From assembly GCA_003446295.1 (NCBI GenBank), contig DMBB01000081.1:1-7693 (forward strand): 7,693 nt of DNA, read 5' to 3'. The position numbers were made by a program, and so were the translations under genes. Positions 1-7,081 of the stretch are shown here, in pieces. Within the stretch, counting starts at the first letter, position 1, and the number at the start of each line of letters is the position of its first letter. The notes under the pieces were generated by a model. That model saw only the letters and a program-made list of their open reading frames with translations. It made no database searches and was not told where the DNA came from. The DNA comes from Erysipelotrichaceae bacterium (GTDB taxonomy: Bacteria > Bacillota_I > Bacilli_A > Erysipelotrichales > Erysipelotrichaceae).

Positions 1-84
1 GCTTCCACCGCTTCACGCAAAGAAACAGAAGCTTATGTGATGCGCCTTGTTTCATCCATTAAGGTTCCGCTGGAGGAACTGTGA
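1..84 (+). CDS. MoxR-family AAA+ ATPase, C-terminal end (partial)
   Basis: An open frame entering from the left edge encodes the last 27 residues of a protein, ending at TGA 82-84. The visible tail contains VMRLVSSIKVPLEEL. A helix followed by a 'VPLEEL'-like terminus is compatible with the lid-domain end of MoxR ATPases, but 27 residues cannot prove the family. The call rests mainly on position: the next gene encodes a DUF58 protein, and MoxR AAA+ ATPases are the usual upstream partner of DUF58 genes, where they are thought to act as chaperone-like ATPases on VWA-type partners. The stop overlaps the GTG start of the next gene, which points to translational coupling. All catalytic motifs would lie outside the window. 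Confidence 0.55.
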   Translation, partial: ASTASRKETEAYVMRLVSSIKVPLEEL

Positions 85-1160
85 ATTTTCTGACGCTGGC
101 TGTTCTGATCGCATTAACGTACCTGATCCAGAGGATCGTACTGATGCATGCATTGGATGGCCTGACATATGATATGAAAAGCGAACGCCGGACAGTCGAA
201 CCGGATGAACCCTTTCATCTTGTTTCGACGATTGAAAACAACAAACGGATGCCGGTGTTTTTTCTGCATCTCAACGAGACTGTTCCTGCAGAAATCAGAC
301 TCGGTGAAAACGAAAAGGGCATTGATTTCCGGATCATGAAGGCATACGGTACAGAACCGCTCGCATCCATGCAGCAGGTCATGTATATCATGCCCCGTCA
401 GAAAGCAGTGCGCAGGACTGAGGTGTCCATCGCAAAGCGCGGCAGATATATTCTCAGAGGCGCAACGCTGACAGCAGGCGATCTGCTCGGGATCGACAGC
501 AGATCGTTTCAGCAGCCTCTTGCCAGAGAGATCGTCGTATTTCCGCGCAGAACGGATATCAGCCGTGTGAAGCAGGCCTACGGCGGCTATCTGGGCGATA
601 TTTCCGTCAGAAGATTCATCATGCCCGATCCGATCGATACGATCGGCTTCCGGGAATATACAGGCACTGAACCGCAGCGTGATATTTCATGGCGTGAAAC
701 ACTGCGCAGAGGACGTCTGATGGTCAAACAGTACGATTATACGGCAGAGATGAGAGCTGCCCTGATCGTGGATATCTCCGGTGCTTCGCATGAAGAGGCG
801 GAACAGATCTTTTCCGTAACACGCAGCATCGCGGACAGTCTTGAAGAAAAGCATATCCAGTTCAGCTTTGTGACCAATGCCTGGATCCTTTCCTCATCAT
901 CCGTATTCGGATATGTGCCTGACGGAACAGGACCGGTGCATCTGAACGCTGTACTGGAATGCCTGGGCAGGGCGTGCTATGAGGTTACCCAGGATACCGG
1001 AAAGATGCTGAGAGATACCCTGAAGGGAAGAAACGACGGACGTTCCTATATCTATATCTCCGCTGACAGCAGCAGGAAGAAAGATATCCTGCAGTATTAT
1101 GAGGCAGAAGCCGGACAGAAGCTGTTCAAGGTCGACTGCACGAAGGAGGTGCGGCTATGA
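81..1160 (+). CDS. DUF58 (VWA-like) domain protein
   Basis: This 359-residue protein starts with one hydrophobic segment (about residues 3-22), probably a membrane anchor. A beta-rich region follows, containing the family-typical 'KRGRYILRGATLTAGDLLGI' stretch (119-138). The DUF58 signature lies at about 186-222: FREYTGTEPQRDISW, then LMVKQYDY. A VWA-like strand follows with D231 and S233 (LIVDISG), a possible but imperfect metal-ion site. DUF58 proteins accompany MoxR ATPases; their biochemical role is not settled, and cell-envelope or stress functions have been suggested. The GTG at 81 is chosen because GGAGG (72-76) lies just upstream and the next in-frame ATG (residue 23) would remove the membrane segment. 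The spacing of four bases is short. The gene overlaps the previous stop, and its own TGA overlaps the next ATG (ATGA, 1157-1160). Confidence 0.88.
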   Translation: MNFLTLAVLIALTYLIQRIVLMHALDGLTYDMKSERRTVEPDEPFHLVSTIENNKRMPVFFLHLNETVPAEIRLGENEKGIDFRIMKAYGTEPLASMQQVMYIMPRQKAVRRTEVSIAKRGRYILRGATLTAGDLLGIDSRSFQQPLAREIVVFPRRTDISRVKQAYGGYLGDISVRRFIMPDPIDTIGFREYTGTEPQRDISWRETLRRGRLMVKQYDYTAEMRAALIVDISGASHEEAEQIFSVTRSIADSLEEKHIQFSFVTNAWILSSSSVFGYVPDGTGPVHLNAVLECLGRACYEVTQDTGKMLRDTLKGRNDGRSYIYISADSSRKKDILQYYEAEAGQKLFKVDCTKEVRL

Positions 1161-2383
1161 ACCTGATGGCACTTGTTTCAGTGATCCGTGAATTATGCCT
1201 GTACCTTGCAACATTCGGCTATATTACCATAGGCATGGTCTCATTGGAGGGAAGTCTCTTGATCCTGGGGACAGCTGTGCTGTGCAATGTGATCTGTCAG
1301 CTGTTCCATCCTGATTCCGTTCTGAAATATCTCCCGCTGATTTCCTGCGGACTGATGTTCATCAGGGGTGCTTCAGGCGTACAGACTGCAGCTGCGCTGC
1401 CGGTCATCGCCTACCTGTTCCTGAAGATCAGGAACGGACACTGGGAGGCACGCTATCCGGCTGTGATCTCAACATTGAAAGCCGGTTCCCTGGCATACGG
1501 CATCTTCCTGTTTTTCCTCTGGATCTACGCATCTGATGTCGCAAAAGGCATGAACAGCGCATCTGTACCATTCTTTGCCATGTTCCTGATCCTGAGTGTT
1601 TTCAGCATGCGTCTTCAGAGAGATTCCGCGATCATGTCATTCGGAACAAAATACAGGCTGCTGTCACTGCTGCCGGTCATCCTGACCGTGCTTCTGGCAG
1701 TGCTCCTGACAAGCGCACCCGCCAGGGCACTGTTCGGCATGCTGGCGGAGCTGTTCGGAAAATATATCCTGTATCCTATGGTGGTGGCGTTTGCCTATAT
1801 CATGCTGGCGATCATCAATGTACTGAAGTATCCGGTATTGTGGCTGTTGAGAAGGGCAGGCATGCATACGATCGATGAAAGCGAGATGGGATTTGAGGAT
1901 CTCGGTGATCTCAGCGATATGTTCGATGTGGAGGAAGTGACAGGCTCTCCGGTCCTTGACGTGATCTGGAAGGCACTGCCAGCCATCCTGCTGCTGATAC
2001 TGGTGATCTTCATCGTACGGCGCATCTCACGCAATACAGGGATCTCTGCGGCATCCGCAGGGACATATCAGAGAGAAGCGATCACAGCTGACCGGCCAAA
2101 GCGCCGTACATGGAAGGATCTGCTCAGACCGCCTCTGACACCAGTCAGGGAGGCATACCGCCAGTACCTGAAGCTGTGTGCTTCCTCACAGATACCGGCT
2201 GACGGATCGCTCGCATCCGATGAAGTGCTGAGGCTGACAGCACAGCACATTCCTGCAGAGGATGCCGAAAAACTGAGAGAACTCTGGCTGCCGGTCAGAT
2301 ACGGCGGCAGAGAGGACAACGACCCGGCCGAAGCAAAACAGCTGATCAAACATATCAAAAAACAATTCCGTTCGAAACAATAG
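1157..2383 (+). CDS. Multi-pass membrane protein with DUF4129-like tail
   Basis: This 408-residue protein has hydrophobic stretches near residues 10-50 (probably two helices), 56-70, 77-90, 108-126, 137-150, 166-184, 203-222 and 273-288. A polar, acidic loop (about 238-262) separates the last two. The C-terminal soluble part contains VREAYRQYLKL (330-340), ASDEVLRL (353-360) and LWLPVRYGG (376-384), which match the DUF4129 pattern found at the end of transglutaminase-like TgpA proteins in MoxR-DUF58 loci. TgpA-type proteins are usually longer and carry a transglutaminase core between the membrane parts. None is visible here: there is no Cys-His-Asp core, and only about 50 polar residues lie where it would sit. 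AAGGAGG at 1143-1149, seven bases before ATG, supports the start. It probably forms a complex with the DUF58 and MoxR proteins at the membrane (inference). The family call on the tail is moderate; the membrane topology is clear. Confidence 0.8.
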   Translation: MNLMALVSVIRELCLYLATFGYITIGMVSLEGSLLILGTAVLCNVICQLFHPDSVLKYLPLISCGLMFIRGASGVQTAAALPVIAYLFLKIRNGHWEARYPAVISTLKAGSLAYGIFLFFLWIYASDVAKGMNSASVPFFAMFLILSVFSMRLQRDSAIMSFGTKYRLLSLLPVILTVLLAVLLTSAPARALFGMLAELFGKYILYPMVVAFAYIMLAIINVLKYPVLWLLRRAGMHTIDESEMGFEDLGDLSDMFDVEEVTGSPVLDVIWKALPAILLLILVIFIVRRISRNTGISAASAGTYQREAITADRPKRRTWKDLLRPPLTPVREAYRQYLKLCASSQIPADGSLASDEVLRLTAQHIPAEDAEKLRELWLPVRYGGREDNDPAEAKQLIKHIKKQFRSKQ

Positions 2384-2392
2384 GTACTGATC

Positions 2393-3217
2393 ATGGAAAA
2401 AATACTGTTTATCGACGTGGACGGCACATTGTGCTCTCCCGTTTACAATGAACCGCCGGCTTCTGCTGTCACAGCGATCCGCAAAGCCAGGGCTGCCGGA
2501 CACAAAGCGTATATCTGTACAGGACGCTCCAAAGCCGAGATCTATCAGGATCTGCTGGATATCGGATTTGACGGCATTATCGGCGGCAATGGCTGTTACG
2601 TCGAGGACGATGGGAAAGTCATCATGCATGAGAAGCTGACATCAGATGAGGTCAGGCATGTTGTTGACTGGTGTGCATCCAGAAACATGGAACTGTATCT
2701 GGAAGCCAATTCCGGTCTGTATCCTTCTGCCCGATATCAGGAAGTCAGCATTGAAGCATACCGCAGGAAGTACGGAAAGGAACCTCAGTACGGAGCGTTC
2801 TTTGAGAAGATGATCCGCAATGCCGATCTGTATGCCCGGAATGATGTGAACAAGATCAGCTTCCGACTGAACAGCTGGGAAGACTATCTGGCTGCTGTTG
2901 AGGAGTTCCCCGATCTGCATGTCGGCTGCTGGGGCGGGGATGCCCCGAACTGCTCGCACGGGGATGTTTCTCCCGAAGGCATTTCCAAAGCAAAAGCGAT
3001 CAGAGTGCTGCTGGAATACCTCGGGGCACAGAGCAGCGATACAGTGGCGTTCGGTGATGAAGCTGTGGATATTCCCATGTTTGAAATATGCGGATATTCC
3101 GTAGCGATGGGAAGCGGCGCGCAGAGTGCAAAGGATGCGGCTGATTATGTAACAGCAGGAACCGATGACGATGGTTTGTATAAAGCATTTGTTCATCTCG
3201 GTTTCATTGAGGAATAA
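2393..3217 (+). CDS. Cof-type HAD-superfamily phosphatase
   Basis: This 274-residue protein shows all four HAD motifs: DVDGT (nucleophile D8, acid/base D10), CTGR (T43), K199 in GISKAKAI, and FGDEAVDIPMF (D222, D226). The cap between about residues 80 and 190 and the total length fit the Cof/HAD-IIB subfamily. These are cytosolic Mg-dependent phosphatases that act on sugar phosphates, nucleotides or flavin precursors, and the sequence does not settle the substrate. Only nine bases separate it from the preceding stop, and the stop itself lies in the weak ribosome site TAGGT, so it is probably cotranscribed. The next gene encodes a PTS/sugar-kinase-like fusion, so a phosphosugar substrate is an attractive but unproven idea. 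Confidence 0.93.
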   Translation: MEKILFIDVDGTLCSPVYNEPPASAVTAIRKARAAGHKAYICTGRSKAEIYQDLLDIGFDGIIGGNGCYVEDDGKVIMHEKLTSDEVRHVVDWCASRNMELYLEANSGLYPSARYQEVSIEAYRRKYGKEPQYGAFFEKMIRNADLYARNDVNKISFRLNSWEDYLAAVEEFPDLHVGCWGGDAPNCSHGDVSPEGISKAKAIRVLLEYLGAQSSDTVAFGDEAVDIPMFEICGYSVAMGSGAQSAKDAADYVTAGTDDDGLYKAFVHLGFIEE

Positions 3218-3249
3218 AATCGGTTATTCTGTAAGAGGGGAGCAAATTT

Positions 3250-4671
3250 ATGACAGCTTATTCGCAGGAGGAGTTCCGGGAGTGGATCCTGGAACAAAAA
3301 AACGATCTGTATGAGATCAAGGAGGATGATCATCAGATCATTCTTGATGCAGGCTATGCCGCAGCATCAATCGTTTTCCATGATATGAATATCATAGAGC
3401 TGATCATCCAGAATGCTGCAGATGGACTGAACCGTTTTTATCTGCATTTCCAGCTGAATGAAAAAGATCACGCCCAGTCTCTGTTCAAAGAGATGCAGAA
3501 TACACTGATCGGTCTGGAAGGCCATCATACTTTGAATGTCATGCTGAGCTGTTCCAGTGCGCTGACAACATCATTCTTTGCTGAAAATCTGCAGCAGGCT
3601 GCGGATTCCATGGGGCTGGATTACCATTTTGAGGCTGTCTCCTATAACCGTCTGTATGAAAAGGGAAGCGAAGCAGATGTCATCCTGCTCGCACCGCAGA
3701 TCGGCTTTGAACTGGAAAAGGTCAAAGAGGCATTCCACCACAGAGTCGTACTGGTCATACCTGCCAAAATATTCGCTCAGTACAACGCCTATGAAATGAT
3801 CGCGGAGATCCGCAATCAGATCAGTGAGCGTTCTTCTGAAACTAAGGAACATAACATCGAGATCACTGCGAACGATGCCGTGATCCTGGTCGTGGCTGTC
3901 ATCAACAGACGTGACGGCAAACGCTACGGATACAGGGTGTACGATCACGGAGAGATCGTCATGGACGGTGAAGTCATCAAACCGAATATGACGCTGCAGG
4001 ATCTGGAGGATATTATCACGACCTGTTATGTACGCTACAGCAATATCGATATCGTGGGACTGGCTTTGCCGGGAACTGCCGCGTACGGGGAACTGGATTA
4101 TCCGGAACTCGGCTTCCACCATATCAATATTGAAGAATACTTCGCTGAACGCTTTCCGATGCGCTTCTATCTGGTCAATGATACGAATGCCGCAGTTGCC
4201 GGCTATCATATCGACCACCAGGAAGACATTTTCACGGCATTCCTGTATATTCCGGACAATATGCTGATACCGGGCGTAGGAATCATGCAGCGGAAGGACA
4301 TTATCAAAGGAAAGAACGGTTTTGCCGGAGAAGTCGGTTCCTATTTCCGCTATCTTTATCCGGATGAAAGCAAACTCAACAACCTGCCTCTGAAGACCGT
4401 ACTGACAGACACACTGATGGCGATCATCTGCGTCTTTGCACCGGATAAGGTCGTGATCAACTGCCGTCAGTATCCGTTTGTAGAAGATCTGAAGGCAGAG
4501 CTTGAAAAATACATTGATCGGGCATTTATGCCTGAGATAGAGATCACCTGGCACATGAAGCATTACATGATGCCGGGCATGGTGATCCAGTGCCTGGATT
4601 ATCTGAATCATGAAAAAGTAAAGCGCAGACTGCGTGAAATGCATAAGCCTGACAAGCAGAACAAGCGCTGA
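3250..4671 (+). CDS. PTS EIIB-like / ROK-like fusion protein
   Basis: This 473-residue protein appears to have three parts. Residues 1-92 form a region I cannot assign, with FYLHFQLNEKDHAQSLF near 63-79. Residues about 94-190 resemble the lactose/cellobiose-family PTS EIIB: a strand, then CSSALTTSFFAENLQQAAD with C101 at the phosphocysteine position, then HFEAVSYNRL and ADVILLAPQIGFEL, the typical 'DvvLLgPQv' strand. Residues about 208-450 resemble a ROK sugar kinase: IDIVGLALPG (266-275), LVNDTNAAVAGYH (308-320) with D311 at the catalytic-base position, and GFAGEVGS (357-364). The N-terminal ROK ATP loop (DxGGT) is not seen, the histidine after GEVG is serine, and the CxCGxxGC zinc knuckle is absent. 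Catalysis is therefore doubtful, and a sensor or regulatory role is more likely (inference). No membrane or DNA-binding segment is evident. AGGGG at 3236-3240 supports the start. Confidence 0.8.
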   Translation: MTAYSQEEFREWILEQKNDLYEIKEDDHQIILDAGYAAASIVFHDMNIIELIIQNAADGLNRFYLHFQLNEKDHAQSLFKEMQNTLIGLEGHHTLNVMLSCSSALTTSFFAENLQQAADSMGLDYHFEAVSYNRLYEKGSEADVILLAPQIGFELEKVKEAFHHRVVLVIPAKIFAQYNAYEMIAEIRNQISERSSETKEHNIEITANDAVILVVAVINRRDGKRYGYRVYDHGEIVMDGEVIKPNMTLQDLEDIITTCYVRYSNIDIVGLALPGTAAYGELDYPELGFHHINIEEYFAERFPMRFYLVNDTNAAVAGYHIDHQEDIFTAFLYIPDNMLIPGVGIMQRKDIIKGKNGFAGEVGSYFRYLYPDESKLNNLPLKTVLTDTLMAIICVFAPDKVVINCRQYPFVEDLKAELEKYIDRAFMPEIEITWHMKHYMMPGMVIQCLDYLNHEKVKRRLREMHKPDKQNKR

Positions 4672-4686
4672 AAGGAAGTAACGTAA

Positions 4687-5232
4687 ATGCCGGATTTTGT
4701 AAAACCGGATCTTGATGAACTTGCGTACCGCAGGAAACTGCTGTCAAACAGACGCACGATGAACTTCGGTACCGGAACAGAAGATTTTGATAAAAATAAA
4801 TGGGGCAGCTGGTACGATACATGGATCGGAAGTGATCCGTCAGATCGTTATTACAGACTGATCTACTGCAGCGGATGCGGCTATTTTGTCGGAGAGACAG
4901 GATATGAGCGGGCGGAGGACGGCAGCGCGCTGATCCATCTGCTGATCGGTGCAGACAACAGGGAGACCGGATACGGAAGTTCCGGACTGAAGCATATCGC
5001 TTCCGTTGCTCTGGAAAACGGAATGGATACGCTGAGCGTGCGCATGCATCGGAGCAGTCCGTATTTCAAATACATGAAAAGGCGCGGGTTCAGACCGGCC
5101 GCTCAGGACGGGGAATTCATCGTGATGAAAGCAGACAGCCATGAAGTTTCAAGCGGCAGGCTGTATGAGATCGATGAGACATGCTGCAGATGCAGGAAGA
5201 AAGAGAACAGTGATGCTGGTGAGGATTCCTGA
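4687..5232 (+). CDS. GNAT-family N-acetyltransferase
   Basis: This 181-residue protein begins with ELAYRRKLLSNRRTMNFGTG (11-30), a form common in small GNAT proteins of Bacillota. IHLLIGADNRETGYGSSGLKHI (83-104) then supplies the acetyl-CoA pyrophosphate loop in its R-x-x-G-x-G form (R92, G95, G97). YFKYMKRRGFRP (126-137) matches the usual GNAT ending 'a..fYek.GF'. The reaction would be acetyl transfer from acetyl-CoA to an amine; the acceptor is unknown. The domain seems complete by about residue 150. The last 30 residues form a polar tail with three close cysteines (C166, C167, C169) of unknown role. AAGGA at 4672-4676, which shares a base with the previous stop, supports the ATG. The 3' end overlaps the next gene by 20 bases, which suggests coupling. 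Confidence 0.85.
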   Translation: MPDFVKPDLDELAYRRKLLSNRRTMNFGTGTEDFDKNKWGSWYDTWIGSDPSDRYYRLIYCSGCGYFVGETGYERAEDGSALIHLLIGADNRETGYGSSGLKHIASVALENGMDTLSVRMHRSSPYFKYMKRRGFRPAAQDGEFIVMKADSHEVSSGRLYEIDETCCRCRKKENSDAGEDS

Positions 5233-5800
5233 AGAAACATCTCTGGTCGTTGAACGGATCAGTCAGCTGAGAAACACCGGACAGCGCACAGTGATCGCGA
5301 TCGACGGGAGATGCACGTCCGGAAAGACGACAATAGCAAAAACTCTTTCCGAACTGCTGGATGTACCGGTATTCCATATGGATGACTTTTTTCTGCAGGT
5401 GCATCAAAGAACGCCTGAACGCTATGCCGAGCCGGGCGGAAATGTTGACCGTGAACGTCTGATTGAAGAAGTCCTTGAGCCCTTCAGAAACGGCTGCACA
5501 GTGATCAGTCACCGGAAATTCATCAGAGGCATCATGGCCTTGAGTGAACCGGTCAGCACGGAAGTGCGTGACTGCATCATTCTGGAAGGTTCCTACAGCT
5601 GCCATCCGCTGCTGCAGAAATACAGTGATCTGAAGATCTTCATGGATATCGATCCTGAAGCACAGCTGAAGCGTGTGCTGCTACGCGACGGCCAGGAAAA
5701 GTACAACGAATTCAAAGAAAAATGGATCCCGCTGGAGGAGACATATTTCAACGCTTACGATATCCGCAGAATCTGCGATATCGTCATTCAAAATGGGTAA
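5213..5800 (+). CDS. Uridine kinase-like P-loop kinase
   Basis: Read from ATG 5213, this is a 195-residue P-loop kinase. VIAIDGRCTSGKTTIAKTL holds the Walker A loop (G32 to T39). VFHMDDFFLQ (53-62) has the paired aspartates typical of uridine-kinase-like and related nucleoside or pantothenate kinases. CIILEGSYS (121-129) is the strand before the substrate region, and LKRVLLRDG (152-160) is a lid-like arginine segment. The enzyme should transfer phosphate from ATP to a nucleoside or small metabolite in the cytosol. The length is near that of uridine kinases, but the substrate cannot be read from the sequence. An upstream in-frame ATG at 5141 would add 24 residues and overlap the preceding gene by 92 bases. 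I prefer 5213 because the added residues (MKFQAAGC...) look unlike a kinase N-terminus and AGGAAG (5194-5199) and AGAG (5202-5205) lie upstream of it. The start call is moderate. Confidence 0.82.
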   Translation: MLVRIPEETSLVVERISQLRNTGQRTVIAIDGRCTSGKTTIAKTLSELLDVPVFHMDDFFLQVHQRTPERYAEPGGNVDRERLIEEVLEPFRNGCTVISHRKFIRGIMALSEPVSTEVRDCIILEGSYSCHPLLQKYSDLKIFMDIDPEAQLKRVLLRDGQEKYNEFKEKWIPLEETYFNAYDIRRICDIVIQNG

Positions 5801-5846
5801 TGCCTGCATCGGGAAACAGCAGGTATATACGAAGGAGGATTTATAA

Positions 5847-6980
5847 ATGGAAAAGGAATTTGCAAAAGCCATGCCGAAGCTCGGGTTTGGTCTGATGAGA
5901 CTGCCCCGCATCAACAAGGTAACAGATGAGATCGATATCGAACAGACAAAAAAGATGGTCGATATGTTCCTTGATGCAGGATTGAAATATTTTGATACTG
6001 CATTTGTTTACAACGGATCAGAAGCAGCCTGCAAACAGGCGCTGGTAGACCGCTACCCGAGAGAATCCTACTATCTTGCAAGCAAGCTGAACGCTTCAGC
6101 ATATGCATGCCATGATGAGAAATCCGCAAAGCAGGAATTCTATACGAGTCTGGAACGGACCGGAGCAGGATACTTTGACTTCTATCTGCTGCACGCCCTC
6201 AGCAAAAGCAACATTGATAAGTATGAAGAATATCATATCTGGGATTTTGTTCAGGAACAGAAGGCAAAAGGACTGATCAAGCATGTCGGTTTCTCCTTCC
6301 ACGATACAGCAGATGTTCTGGAAAGCATCCTGCAGGCACATCCGGAAGCTGAATTCGTCCAGCTGCAGCTGAACTACGCTGACTGGGAAAGCCCTACAGT
6401 ACAGTCCAGACTGTGCTATGAAGTATGTGAGAAGTACGGCAAGCCCGTTGTTGTCATGGAGCCTGTCAAGGGCGGCACACTGGCAGATCCGCCGCTGCCT
6501 GTCAAAGAGATCCTGACAAAAGCAGAACCGGATATGTCACCGGCATCCTGGGCGATCAGATATATCGCTTCACTGCCGAATGTCATGGTCGTATTGAGCG
6601 GTATGTCCAGCATTGAACAGATGGCTGACAATACATCCTACATGAAAGACTTCACAGGCATGACTGAGATGGAACAGGAAACGATCCGCAATGCCCAGAA
6701 GGCGCTCAATGAGATCCCGCAGATCCCCTGCACAGCATGCAGATACTGTGTGGACGGCTGCCCGATGCAGATCCGCATCCCGGATATTTTCGCGGCAATG
6801 AACCGTGAGATGATCTTCTCACAGACAGAAGCTGCGAAGCGTGCTTATGCCAACGCAACAAAAGAGCCTCACGGCAAGGCATCCGAGTGCATCCAGTGCG
6901 GTGCATGCGAAGGCGCATGCCCTCAGCATCTGCCGATCCGCGACCTGCTTGTCAAGTGTGCGGAAGCCCTCGAAAACTGA
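5847..6980 (+). CDS. Aldo/keto reductase with C-terminal 2x[4Fe-4S] ferredoxin domain
   Basis: This 377-residue protein has an aldo/keto reductase TIM barrel (about 10-275) with the catalytic tetrad visible: D50 and Y55 in FDTAFVYNGSEA, K80 in LASK, and H116 in FYLLHAL. The strands GLIKHVGFSFHD and FVQLQLNYADW and the late PNVMVVLSGMSS segment are typical of the family. The C-terminus (about 290-377) adds two CxxCxxCxxxCP clusters: C295, C298, C301, C305 and C348, C351, C354, C358. These would bind two 4Fe-4S centres. This architecture is common in anaerobic Bacillota and suggests electron transfer from ferredoxin or flavin partners rather than simple NADPH use, although the donor and substrate are unknown. 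A strong AAGGAGG (5832-5838), eight bases before ATG, supports the start. It lies 46 bases after the kinase gene and is followed directly by a terminator. Confidence 0.95.
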   Translation: MEKEFAKAMPKLGFGLMRLPRINKVTDEIDIEQTKKMVDMFLDAGLKYFDTAFVYNGSEAACKQALVDRYPRESYYLASKLNASAYACHDEKSAKQEFYTSLERTGAGYFDFYLLHALSKSNIDKYEEYHIWDFVQEQKAKGLIKHVGFSFHDTADVLESILQAHPEAEFVQLQLNYADWESPTVQSRLCYEVCEKYGKPVVVMEPVKGGTLADPPLPVKEILTKAEPDMSPASWAIRYIASLPNVMVVLSGMSSIEQMADNTSYMKDFTGMTEMEQETIRNAQKALNEIPQIPCTACRYCVDGCPMQIRIPDIFAAMNREMIFSQTEAAKRAYANATKEPHGKASECIQCGACEGACPQHLPIRDLLVKCAEALEN

Positions 6981-6988
6981 TAAAGCGG

Positions 6989-7025
6989 ACTCCTATGATC
7001 ATACAGATCACAGGAGTTTTTTTTT
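6989..7025 (+). terminator. Rho-independent terminator after the aldo/keto reductase gene
   Basis: The stem pairs ACTCCT (6989-6994) with AGGAGT (7012-7017), and TGATC (6996-7000) with GATCA (7006-7010), across one A/C mismatch. The loop is ATACA. It is followed at once by a run of nine T (7017-7025). It lies nine bases after the stop codon and would end transcription of the long + strand unit before the glucosidase control region. Confidence 0.93.
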
Positions 7026-7043
7026 GACACCAAAGACGCATGG

Positions 7044-7059
7044 AAATCAGCCCTGATTT
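7044..7059. repeat. 16-base palindrome AAATCAG-CC-CTGATTT
   Basis: A perfect inverted repeat has seven-base arms around CC, in the gene-free region between the terminator and the glucosidase promoter. As DNA it resembles a binding site for a dimeric regulator. As RNA it would be a weak AT-rich hairpin followed by only four T in total, so a back-up terminator is less likely. No function can be assigned. Confidence 0.5.
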
Positions 7060-7081
7060 TGCGTGTTTATGATGTTTTTAC

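Noticed and set aside
2186..2629. Minus-strand open frame of 147 codons spanning the DUF4129-like tail and the HAD start
   Set aside because: It is antisense to two well-supported genes, is rich in cysteine and aromatic residues in the manner of shadow frames, and has no domain signature.
3571..4644. Long open frame of 357 codons on the minus strand opposite the EIIB-ROK gene
   Set aside because: It lies wholly antisense to a gene with clear domain motifs, its protein is rich in His, Asp and Ile runs with no recognisable domain, and there is no convincing ribosome site. It looks like a by-product of the codon bias of the real gene.
5141..5212. Upstream in-frame start (ATG 5141) for the kinase gene
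   Set aside because: It would overlap the acetyltransferase gene by 92 bases and add 24 residues without resemblance to kinase N-termini. ATG 5213 gives a normal length and a 20-base overlap.
5803..5823. Possible hairpin CCTGC / GCAGG between the kinase and aldo/keto reductase genes
   Set aside because: It has only five pairs, an 11-base loop and no T run, so it does not support a terminator or riboswitch.
7024..7029. Perfect TTGACA at the end of the terminator T run, as a -35 box
   Set aside because: No acceptable -10 lies 16-18 bases downstream (the bases there are GC-containing and unlike TATAAT), so it is probably fortuitous.
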